A DNA stretch of 12,619 bases, taken from QHWK01 sp035315685 (GTDB taxonomy: Bacteria; Acidobacteriota; Vicinamibacteria; Vicinamibacterales; CAVVIG01). A program made the translations under genes and the position numbers. Positions 1 to 6,297 of the stretch are shown here, in pieces (within the stretch, counting starts at the first letter, position 1; each line of letters opens with the position of its first letter). Below the pieces are notes generated by a model. It was not told the DNA's origin and did no database searches. It was given only the letters and a program-made list of their open reading frames with translations. The stretch covers positions 1 to 12,619 of the forward strand of contig DATFXR010000030.1 of the NCBI GenBank assembly GCA_035315685.1, written 5' to 3'.

Positions 1-2054
1 CCGGCACCGCGCGCTACATCGACGATCTCACCTTCCCCGGTCTCCTCCATGGCCGGACGATCCGTTCGACGATACCAGCCGGCCGCATCGTCGCCGTCCG
101 TCCGCAGCTGACGACCTCCGGCTTCACGATCGTCGACCACAGCGACATTCCCGGTCGCAACGTCGTCGCATTGATAGACGACGATCAGCCGTCGCTTGCC
201 GAGCGCGAGATTCGCCACGTCGCGGAACCGATCGTCCTGCTCGCGCATGAAGACCGCGACGCTCTGCTCGCTGCCGACGTGCAGATCGACTACACGGAGA
301 CGACGCCGAACTACGATCCCGAAGCGTCGACGACGACCTTCAAATCGATCGCGATCAGCAAGGGCGACGTCGCAGCAGGATTCGCGGCAGCGGAGGTGGT
401 CGTCGACGGCGAGTATCGCGTCGGCCACCAGGAACAGCTGTACATCGAAACCAACGGCGTGATTGCGGTACCGGACGCCGACGGCGCGATCACCGTCTAC
501 GGCTCGATGCAGTGTCCGTACTACGTCCACCGCGCCCTCACCGTGCTGCTCGATCTCCCCGACGACAAGGTGCGCGTCGTCCAGACCGAGACCGGCGGCG
601 GCTTCGGCGGCAAGGAAGAGTATCCGTCGATGATCGCCGGACACGCGGCGCTGCTCGCGCGCAAGTCCGGGCGGCCGGTGAAGCTCGTCTACGACCGCGT
701 CGAGGACATGCTGGCGACGACGAAGCGTCACCCGGCGGTGATCCGCCACCGCACCGGGCTGACGCGCGACGGCCGCCTGACCGCAATCGACATCGATGCC
801 GTGTTCGACGGCGGTGCGTATGCGACGCTCAGCGCGGTCGTGCTGTCGCGCGGGCTCATCCACGCGAGCGGTCCGTACCGATGCGATCACGTGCGCATCC
901 GCGGGCGCGCGACGCTGACGAACACGCCGCCGAACGGCGCCTTCCGCGGCTTCGGCGCGCCCCAGACGCAGTTCGCCACCGAAGTGCACATGGACCGCAT
1001 TGCCGCCGAGCTCGGCATCGACCCGGCGCGGCTGCGCGAGATCAACGCGCTGCGGCCCGGTGACACCACGGCGACGGGTCAGCGGCTGGGCCGCGACTGC
1101 AGCGCACTCCAGGTGCTGCGCGAAGCGGTGAAACGCACCGGCTTCAAGCGGCGTCGCAAAGCGATTGCCGGCACCAATCGCGGCATCGGGCTGTCCCTGT
1201 TCTTCCACGGCTCAGGGTTCACCGGCGGCGGCGAGGTCAAGCTCGCCTCGAAAGTATCGCTCGCGCTCACCGAGCGCGGCGCGCGGATCCTGGTTGCGAG
1301 CACCGAAATCGGTCAGGGGACGCGGACGATGCACGCACAGATCGTCGCTGACACGCTCGGCGTGCCGTACGACGCCATCGAGGTCAACGCGGCTGACACC
1401 GGCGTCGTCCCCGACAGCGGACCCACGGTCGCATCCCGCACCTGCATGATCGTCGGCCGGATCCTGCAACGCTGCGCCGAAGACATGCGCACACGGCTCG
1501 GCCGGCTGACGCCGCGCGAGTATCTCCGCAGCCACGGACCGCTGGTGATCACGAGGGAGTACGAGCGTCCCGCCGCGATGTCGTGGGACGACACCAGCTA
1601 CCACGGCGACGCCTACGGCACCTACGGTTGGGCATGCGACGTCGTCGAGGTGGAGGTGGATCGCGACACGTGGGAGGTGCGGCCGGTGGCGTTCACCACG
1701 GTGCACGAGATCGGCAAGGCGATCCACCCGCTGCTCGCGGAAGGGCAGATCGAAGGCGGCACCGTGCAGGGCATCGGCTACGCGCTGCTCGAAGACGTCG
1801 TGATGCGCGACGGCCGGATGGCCAACGCACAGCTCACCAACTACATCATCCCGACCACGCTCGATACGCCAGCGATGCAGGTCGTGCTGCTCGAGAACCC
1901 GTACCAGCACGGTCCATTCGGCGCGAAGGGCGTCGGCGAGATGCCGATCGACGGCCCGGCGCCGGCGGTGATCAACGCGCTCCGCCATGCGGGTTTCGAC
2001 CTACGCGCGATCCCCGCGACGCCCGAGAAGCTGATGGCATGCGCGTCACGCTGA
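1..2054 (+). CDS. Xanthine dehydrogenase-family molybdopterin-binding subunit, 5'-truncated
   Basis: This is the large catalytic subunit of a molybdenum hydroxylase, which would bind the Mo-pterin cofactor and hydroxylate a purine-like or aldehyde substrate in the cytoplasm. The frame is open from base 3. The first visible residues (GTARYIDDL, then PG.L.GR.IRS) match the family N-terminus, so only about 25 residues should be missing; 683 are visible. Seen by visible residue number: GGGFGGKE at 198-205, EDM with Glu234, AFRGFG with Arg315, and GVGE with Glu646. From knowledge of bovine XDH, these three correspond to the purine-binding Glu802 and Arg880 and the catalytic Glu1261. All three present favours a purine-hydroxylase-like active site, although the family is broad and the substrate is not proven. 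The stop overlaps the [2Fe-2S] gene by 16 bp, which implies translational coupling. The TTG at 171 is an internal codon, not the start. Confidence 0.93.
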   Translation, partial: GTARYIDDLTFPGLLHGRTIRSTIPAGRIVAVRPQLTTSGFTIVDHSDIPGRNVVALIDDDQPSLAEREIRHVAEPIVLLAHEDRDALLAADVQIDYTETTPNYDPEASTTTFKSIAISKGDVAAGFAAAEVVVDGEYRVGHQEQLYIETNGVIAVPDADGAITVYGSMQCPYYVHRALTVLLDLPDDKVRVVQTETGGGFGGKEEYPSMIAGHAALLARKSGRPVKLVYDRVEDMLATTKRHPAVIRHRTGLTRDGRLTAIDIDAVFDGGAYATLSAVVLSRGLIHASGPYRCDHVRIRGRATLTNTPPNGAFRGFGAPQTQFATEVHMDRIAAELGIDPARLREINALRPGDTTATGQRLGRDCSALQVLREAVKRTGFKRRRKAIAGTNRGIGLSLFFHGSGFTGGGEVKLASKVSLALTERGARILVASTEIGQGTRTMHAQIVADTLGVPYDAIEVNAADTGVVPDSGPTVASRTCMIVGRILQRCAEDMRTRLGRLTPREYLRSHGPLVITREYERPAAMSWDDTSYHGDAYGTYGWACDVVEVEVDRDTWEVRPVAFTTVHEIGKAIHPLLAEGQIEGGTVQGIGYALLEDVVMRDGRMANAQLTNYIIPTTLDTPAMQVVLLENPYQHGPFGAKGVGEMPIDGPAPAVINALRHAGFDLRAIPATPEKLMACASR

Positions 2055-2554
2055 ACGGAACGACGCGCCGTATCGAGGCGCATCCGCTCGAGCGCCTGCT
2101 CGACGTCCTGCGGGAGGAGTGCGGTCTCACCGGGACGAAGGAAGGGTGCGGCGAAGGCGAGTGCGGCGCCTGCACCGTCCTCATCGACGGCGCGCCGGTG
2201 AACTCGTGCCTCGTCCCGTTCGCGCACGTCGAGCGGACGCGGGTCACGACGATCGAAGGACTCGGCGGCCGCCACCCACTGCAGCGCGCGTTCGTGGAGC
2301 ACGGCGGCGCACAGTGCGGCATCTGCACGCCCGGCATGATCATGGCGGCCGTCGCGCTCGGCAAGCATCCCAGCCTCGACCAGATCCGAGTCGGCCTCGC
2401 CGGCAACCTGTGCCGATGCACCGGCTACGCGGCCATCTACCGATCGGTGATCAATTCGAGGCGTGGCAAAAACCGCAAACCCGACGACATTGCAAGATCG
2501 CAAAATCTGCGAGGGAAGCAACCGCTGAGAACGCGGAGACCGCAGAATTCTTAG
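2039..2554 (+). CDS. [2Fe-2S]-binding subunit of xanthine dehydrogenase-family enzyme, with an added C-terminal tail
   Basis: This small iron-sulfur subunit passes electrons from the Mo centre to FAD. All eight cluster ligands are visible. The plant-type ferredoxin site is Cys37, Cys42, Cys45 and Cys57 (CGEGECGAC, then C12 later). The helical-domain site is Cys93 and Cys96 (CGICTPG), then Cys125 and Cys127 (CRCTGY). The ATG at 2039 is chosen because MRVTLNG is the usual family N-terminus; it lies inside the end of the molybdopterin gene. The protein is 171 aa, and the family core ends near Ser140 (AIYRSVINS). The last ~31 residues are basic and low in hydrophobics (RRGKNRKPDD...). They are encoded by lower-GC DNA running into the repeat array at the left end of the downstream cassette, so this tail was probably acquired when the cassette inserted. 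The core should still bind both clusters. Confidence 0.93.
   Translation: MRVTLNGTTRRIEAHPLERLLDVLREECGLTGTKEGCGEGECGACTVLIDGAPVNSCLVPFAHVERTRVTTIEGLGGRHPLQRAFVEHGGAQCGICTPGMIMAAVALGKHPSLDQIRVGLAGNLCRCTGYAAIYRSVINSRRGKNRKPDDIARSQNLRGKQPLRTRRPQNS
2513..2547 (+). repeat. Left terminal repeat array (three degenerate 9-bp units)
   Basis: GGGAAGCA (2513-2520) is followed by three 9-bp units: ACCGCTGAG, AACGCGGAG and ACCGCAGAA (2521-2547). Because 9 bp is three codons, the array stays open in the [2Fe-2S] reading frame, where it encodes PLR/TRR/PQN in the C-terminal tail. The array is the inverted counterpart of the one at 3026-3061. Confidence 0.75.
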
Positions 2555-2590
2555 CAAATCACACTGCTCACGCGATGGCCTTTGATTTGC
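2554..2590 (+). repeat. 8-bp inverted repeat upstream of the GxxExxY gene
   Basis: GCAAATCA at 2554-2561 is exactly inverted as TGATTTGC at 2583-2590, giving a potential 8-bp stem with a 21-nt loop that ends 13 nt before the ATG at 2604. It starts at the stop codon of the [2Fe-2S] gene. It could limit ribosome access or be a protein-binding site. An 8-bp match could also be chance. Confidence 0.35.
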
Positions 2591-2603
2591 CCAGCCGCCG
2601 GCC

Positions 2604-3011
2604 ATGAACGAGCCGTTGACCAAGGATCGACTGAATGCGATCACCGACCAGATCATCGGTGCCGCCGTCGTGGTGCACCGTGCGCTGGGTCCCGGGCTCC
2701 TCGAATCTGCGTATGAGGCCTGCCTGGGATATGAGTTCAAGAAACGTGGTCTCGCCTTCGAGCAGCAAAAGCCGCTACCAGTGGTCTACGACAACGTCCA
2801 GATCGATTGCGCGTACCGCCTCGATTTCGTGGTGAACCAGGAAGTGATTGTCGAGATCAAGTCAGTGAAACGAATCACTGACGTTCACCTCGCGCAGCTG
2901 CTGTCGTATCTTCGATTGCTGAAAAAACGTGTCGGTCTGATTAACTTCAACGTCAAATGGCTGACCGATCAAGGCCTTCGGCGCGTCGTGAATGATTTCC
3001 CGAATGACTAG
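2604..3011 (+). CDS. GxxExxY protein (PD-(D/E)XK nuclease-like)
   Basis: This 135-aa protein belongs to the GxxExxY family (PDDEXK_3 type), predicted from fold to be a small nuclease-like protein whose biological role is not established. The name-giving motif is present as Gly31-Leu-Leu-Glu34-Ser-Ala-Tyr37. The nuclease-type core is visible as Asp74 (YRLDFVV), followed by Glu84-Ile-Lys86 (IVEIK), which is the D...ExK arrangement. Length is normal for the family and no residue of the core is missing, so the gene looks intact. The ATG at 2604 has no convincing Shine-Dalgarno sequence; the 8-bp inverted repeat just upstream may affect initiation. The gene lies on the same strand as the flanking hydroxylase genes but has no evident functional link to them. 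Its lower G+C and the inverted repeats around it point to horizontal arrival. Confidence 0.9.
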   Translation: MNEPLTKDRLNAITDQIIGAAVVVHRALGPGLLESAYEACLGYEFKKRGLAFEQQKPLPVVYDNVQIDCAYRLDFVVNQEVIVEIKSVKRITDVHLAQLLSYLRLLKKRVGLINFNVKWLTDQGLRRVVNDFPND

Positions 3012-3025
3012 GAGCCAAAGAGAAC

Positions 3026-3061
3026 GTCTGCGCACTCTGCGGTCTCCGCGGTTGCTTTCCC
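3026..3061 (-). repeat. Right terminal repeat array (inverted copy)
   Basis: Read on the minus strand from 3061, the sequence is GGGAAAGCA, then the 9-bp units ACCGCGGAG (3052-3044), ACCGCAGAG (3043-3035) and TGCGCAGAC (3034-3026). The first part matches the left array apart from one inserted A and the absence of one 9-bp unit. The array ends 6 bp before the ATG of the FAD subunit gene. Confidence 0.75.
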
Positions 3062-3067
3062 GCCCGC

Positions 3068-3889
3068 ATGCTGGGATCGATCTCTAATCGCACGCTGCTG
3101 CGGCCGCGCTCGCTTCGCGAGGCGTTGACGACGCTGCGTGACGAGGGTCCGGTGACGCCGATGGCGGGCTGCACGGACTTGTATGTCGCGCTGAATTTCG
3201 GGACGCTGGCCGAGACACGGTTTCTCGATCTCTGGAAGCTCGATGTGTTGCGCACGATCGAGATGCGCGGCGCGATGCTGTCGATCGGTGCGCTCGCAAC
3301 CTACAGCGACATCATCCGATCGCCGCTGGTGTGTCGGCGGCTGCCGATGCTGGTCGCTGCGTCCCGGGAAGTGGGCGGCGTGCAGATTCAGAATCGCGGC
3401 ACGCTCGGCGGCAACGTCGCCAATGCGTCGCCGGCGGGGGATACGCTTCCGGTGCTGGCGGCCGCCGAGGCGATCGTCGTCCTGCAGAGCGCCGCAGGCA
3501 CGCGTCATGTGCCATTCAACGTCTTCTATACCGGTTATCGGCAGACGGTTCGCCGCCCGGACGAGTTAATCGTCCGGTTCGAGATTCCCGCTGCCGCGGG
3601 CCGGCAGTGGTTTCGAAAGGTCGGCACGCGCGCAGCGCAGGCCATCTCGAAAGTGGTGATCGCCGGCATGGTCGGCGAGGAGGTCCGCATTGCCCTCGGC
3701 AGCGTTGCGCCGACGGTCGTTCGCGCGTCGCGCACGGAGGAGGCGTTGGCGCGCGGCGCGTCCGTCGCCGACGCACAGCGCACGCTGATGGACGAGATCG
3801 CGCCAATCGACGACATCCGGTCCACGGCCGAGTACCGTCGCCGTGTGGCCGCCAACCTCCTCGCGCGCCTGCTCGATCGTCGCCCGTAA
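3068..3889 (+). CDS. FAD-binding (subunit M) component of xanthine dehydrogenase-family enzyme
   Basis: This flavoprotein subunit (273 aa, normal length or slightly short) is of the CoxM/CutM type and takes electrons from the [2Fe-2S] subunit to reduce an external acceptor. The N-terminal pattern LLRPRSLREALTTL is typical. The first FAD motif is AGCTD at 33-37, where most relatives have AGGTD. The second is NRGTLGGN at 109-116, followed by ASPAGDTLP. The C-terminal CO-dehydrogenase-flavoprotein domain ends with the usual DIRSTAEYRRRVAANLL. The ATG at 3068 fits the family N-terminus, but no Shine-Dalgarno is visible because the upstream DNA is the right repeat array of the nuclease cassette. 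Expression may therefore depend on read-through from the cassette or on weak initiation. The TAA at 3887-3889 abuts a TATAAT for the next gene. Confidence 0.92.
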   Translation: MLGSISNRTLLRPRSLREALTTLRDEGPVTPMAGCTDLYVALNFGTLAETRFLDLWKLDVLRTIEMRGAMLSIGALATYSDIIRSPLVCRRLPMLVAASREVGGVQIQNRGTLGGNVANASPAGDTLPVLAAAEAIVVLQSAAGTRHVPFNVFYTGYRQTVRRPDELIVRFEIPAAAGRQWFRKVGTRAAQAISKVVIAGMVGEEVRIALGSVAPTVVRASRTEEALARGASVADAQRTLMDEIAPIDDIRSTAEYRRRVAANLLARLLDRRP

Positions 3890-3895
3890 TATAAT
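3890..3895 (+). promoter_or_regulatory. Candidate -10 box for the glycosyltransferase gene
   Basis: A perfect TATAAT begins immediately after the stop codon of the FAD subunit gene, 29 bp before the next ATG. This AT-rich patch stands out from very GC-rich surroundings. No good -35 hexamer lies 17 bp upstream (GCCTGC), so the call rests on the -10 match and its position. Confidence 0.4.
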
Positions 3896-3924
3896 TTTTC
3901 GGTACTCCCGCAGCGACCTCCCGC

Positions 3925-5187
3925 ATGAGAGCCGTCGTCGTTTCGCTTGGCGATCTCGGGCGCAGCGCCCGCATGCTGTATCACGCCCGCGCGCTGGCTG
4001 CGAACGGCGTCGACGTCGACCTCGTCGGGTTCGAGGGCACGCCGCTGCCGAAGGCGGTGACCGACGATCGGCGCATCACGATCAGGCGGCTCGATCCCGC
4101 GACGCTGCGGCTGCGCGGCCATTTCTTCGGCGCGAGCTATGCTGCGGCCGGCCTGTTCGATGCGGCCCGCCTCAGCCTGCGGCTGTGGCGCACGCTGCGC
4201 AAACTGAAACGGCCGGACCTCGTGCTGATCCAGAACCCGCCGGCGTTTCCGACGCTGCCGGTGGCGTTGTTCTCGCTGCGTCACCGCGGCGTGCGGTTCG
4301 TCATCGACTGGCACAATCTCGGATATACGCTGCTCCGGCTCCGGCTCGGGCGCTGGCATCCGGCGGTGCGCCTGGCGCGCTGGCTCGAGCGGCGCGACGC
4401 GCGGCGCGTGGACGCGAACCTCACCGTGTCGCGCAGCCTGGCGGGATTTCTCGACAGCCGGTTCGGCGTCCCGAAGGCGTCGGTCCTCTACGATCGGCCG
4501 GCGTCGACGTTCGTCCCGATGGAACGGACCGAGCGCGAGCAACAGCGCCAGGCGCTGTTTTCGCGCCTCGGCGTTCACGGCGGCACCGTCGCCTTCGTCG
4601 TCTGTCCGACCAGCTGGACCGAGGACGAAGACTTCGATCTCGTGATCGATGCGGTGCCGCGGCTGGAAGAACGGATCCGAGGCTGCGAAGCGGTATCGCC
4701 GCAGCGCCGGTTTCCGGACGTCGTGATCCTCGTGACCGGGGACGGCGCGCGCCGGGCGGAATTCGAGCGGCGGTTCGCCGGCTTGCCCGCGCGCCGCATC
4801 CAGCTGCGTGCCCGCTGGCTCGAGCCCGAGGACTACCCGAAAGTGGTCGGCAGCGCCGATCTCGGCCTTTGCCTGCACCGGTCGTCGTCGGGCCTCGACA
4901 TCCCGATGAAAGTGGCCGATCTCTTCGGCGCCGGCGTACCGGTCTGCGCGCTCGACTACGGCATCGGACTCGGCGAGCGCGTGCGCCATGGCGATAACGG
5001 CCTGCTGTTCTCGACCGCCGTGCAGCTCGCCGACGTGCTCTTCGATTTGTTCGAGACCTTTCCGCAGGATCAGCAGCTGCTCGACCGGCTGCGCAGCGGC
5101 GCCAGAAAGTCATCGCGGCCGACCTGGGAGGAGGGCTGGGCGCGCGAAGCGCGGCCGCTCCTGCTCGGCCCGATTGTCGGGACGTAG
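3925..5187 (+). CDS. ALG1-like (GT33-type) glycosyltransferase
   Basis: This GT-B glycosyltransferase of 420 aa has strong signature similarity to ALG1, the eukaryotic GDP-mannose enzyme that adds the first beta-1,4-mannose to dolichol-linked chitobiose. Seen: SLGDLGRSARM at 7-17 (ALG1 has GDVGRSPRM), LIQNPPAFP, VIDWHNLGY at 126-134, LYDRPAS, TSWTEDEDF at 229-237, RWLEPEDYP, and GSADLGLCLHRSSSGLDIPMK starting at 309. The final block is nearly residue-for-residue that of human ALG1 as I remember it. The N-terminal membrane anchor of eukaryotic ALG1 is absent, since the Rossmann strand starts at residue 3. Bacteria lack dolichol N-glycosylation of this kind, so the acceptor is probably another polyprenyl- or lipid-linked glycan, with GDP-mannose a plausible donor (inference). 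It lies 35 bp downstream of the hydroxylase operon with its own candidate -10 box, and no other glycan gene is in the window. Confidence 0.85.
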   Translation: MRAVVVSLGDLGRSARMLYHARALAANGVDVDLVGFEGTPLPKAVTDDRRITIRRLDPATLRLRGHFFGASYAAAGLFDAARLSLRLWRTLRKLKRPDLVLIQNPPAFPTLPVALFSLRHRGVRFVIDWHNLGYTLLRLRLGRWHPAVRLARWLERRDARRVDANLTVSRSLAGFLDSRFGVPKASVLYDRPASTFVPMERTEREQQRQALFSRLGVHGGTVAFVVCPTSWTEDEDFDLVIDAVPRLEERIRGCEAVSPQRRFPDVVILVTGDGARRAEFERRFAGLPARRIQLRARWLEPEDYPKVVGSADLGLCLHRSSSGLDIPMKVADLFGAGVPVCALDYGIGLGERVRHGDNGLLFSTAVQLADVLFDLFETFPQDQQLLDRLRSGARKSSRPTWEEGWAREARPLLLGPIVGT

Positions 5188-5192
5188 CGCGA

Positions 5193-6216
5193 TCAGCGCG
5201 CCAGCGCGATGTTGTCGACGCCGATCGTGGTCGCGCAGCACGACGTGACCGGCGTCGAGGGACGGATGACCAGCGCGTCGATCGCCAGCGACGCCTGTGC
5301 GTTCGTGATCGTCACGAACTGTCCTGTCGTGGTCAGCGTGTTCTGCAGCGTGAATGCCGCCGTGCCGTTCGAGATGCCGGTGATCGTGTACAGCACCGGC
5401 GTCGCGCTCGAGAACAGGTCCACTGATTGAAACTTGAACGGTTCGCCGGCTGCGACGATGATCTCGCCGGCCGTGGCCGTGCGCGCCTGCGCCGTGAACT
5501 GCACCGACGGCGAGGGACGGCCGCTGGTCGTCGACACGCTCCAGTTCGAGGTGGACGCGGTGACCGTGAAGCCGCACGCCGTGTAGGCGGTGAACGTGTC
5601 ACTCCTGCCCAGGCCGTCGAAGCCGATCAGCGTGCAGTCAGTCCCCCGAACGAGTGCGATGTCGAGCGTCAGGTCGGCCATCAGGCGGGTGGTCTGCGTG
5701 CTCGTTGAGTAGCCGTTCGCCTGCAATGTCCAACGGGCCGGATGGCAGATCCTCGATCGAATAGCGGCCGGTGCCGTTGGTCGTGGCCGTTCTCGGCGTC
5801 CCGGTCGCCTCTCTCACCGTAACGGTTGCGTTGGCAATCCCGAGCCTCGTCGTCGCGTCGGTGACCGTCCCGGACAGCGTGAAGAATGTCGCGGCGGCGA
5901 CGGCGAACGCGAACGCTCCCTTGGCGCCGCCGTAGGTCGCGCTGATCTCCACCGATCCGTGGCTCACGGCGGCGACCACTCCGTTGCTGCTGACCGTGGC
6001 AACGGCGGTGTTCGACGACCGCCACGTAGCCTGCACCGTGACAGTTTCGGTCGTCCCGTCAGGACGAACCGCGACCGCGGTGAACTGAGACGAGGAGCCG
6101 ACGGTGGGGGGCGTGCCGGCGACGATCAGGGACTTGACCGCGGTGGTGTCGGGATCGGACACGAGGCCGCAATTGACACATGCCAAAACCGCGGTCAGGA
6201 CGAGGAGATGCCGCAC
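5193..6216 (-). pseudogene. Surface lipoprotein with BIG2 and carboxypeptidase-regulatory-like domains, frameshifted
   Basis: The gene reads from a GTG at 6216 preceded by a strong GGAGG (6225-6221, 4-nt spacer). The N-terminus MRHLLVLTAVLAC is a short lipoprotein signal with a VLAC lipobox (Cys13), so the product should be lipid-anchored outside the inner membrane. Residues ~27-108 look like a bacterial Ig-like (BIG2) domain (SSNTAVATVSSNGVVAAVSHGS). Residues ~110-190 look like a carboxypeptidase-regulatory-like fold (SGTVTDATT...ATVTV...GRYSIEDLPSG). The last ~150 residues form a beta-rich domain ending CCATTIGVDNIALAR, of a kind I associate with similar secreted proteins but cannot name. 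The first frame stops at 5638. The fold continues in another frame (PL|TLQANGYSTS...), which rejoins if one base of the CC at 5730-5731 is removed, giving about 340 aa. So this is either a one-base sequencing error or a real disruption. Confidence 0.75.
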
Positions 6217-6220
6217 GCAT

Positions 6221-6225
6221 CCTCC
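6221..6225 (-). promoter_or_regulatory. Shine-Dalgarno that fixes the lipoprotein GTG start
   Basis: On the minus strand GGAGG precedes the GTG at 6216 by 4 nt. An ATG overlaps the spacer in another frame but gives a non-hydrophobic peptide. The GTG frame gives a clean lipoprotein signal, so the GTG is the start. Confidence 0.65.
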
Positions 6226-6274
6226 GGGTTCGATCCCACGATCACCGTAGCAGAAAGCCATTGAAGTTCGCCGG

Positions 6275-6280
6275 TATAAT
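6275..6280 (+). promoter_or_regulatory. Candidate -10 box for the AraC-family regulator
   Basis: A perfect TATAAT lies 17 bp before the GTG start of the regulator, which would give a very short leader. The 81-bp gap separates divergent genes, so it could carry control sites for both. No good -35 is seen at standard spacing. Confidence 0.4.
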
Positions 6281-6297
6281 CTCAGCGTCGAGTCGCC

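Larger units (their letters stand above)
2513..3061 (+). mobile_element. GxxExxY nuclease cassette bounded by inverted 9-bp repeat arrays
   Basis: This segment of about 549 bp contains a single gene and separates two subunits of what should be a contiguous hydroxylase operon. Its ends are imperfect inverted copies: GGGAAGCA followed by 9-bp units on the left, and GGGAAAGCA followed by 9-bp units when the right end is read on the minus strand. Two sample lines I counted inside it are about 52-53% G+C, against about 75% for one line in the FAD gene. No transposase is encoded and I see no clear target-site duplication, so it would have to move in trans or be a relic. Boundaries are inferred from the outermost shared bases; low-GC DNA from about 2455 may also belong to it. 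Confidence 0.6.

Noticed and set aside
1841..2740. Long minus-strand reading frame (299 codons) across the hydroxylase genes and cassette
   Set aside because: It is antisense to three well-supported genes, has no recognisable domain and an arginine/alanine-rich composition typical of shadow frames in high-GC DNA.
2513..3061. CRISPR array or REP-type repeats for the 9-bp units
   Set aside because: The units are contiguous and only three per side, with no spacers and no cas genes; they form inverted ends of a single-gene cassette.
3535..4989. Minus-strand reading frame of 484 codons opposite the glycosyltransferase
   Set aside because: It is a shadow of the FAD and ALG1-like genes, with charged low-complexity translation and no motif.
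5187..5199. Terminator between the convergent glycosyltransferase and lipoprotein genes
   Set aside because: Only a 4-bp GCGC stem is seen, with no T tract, and it overlaps the lipoprotein stop.
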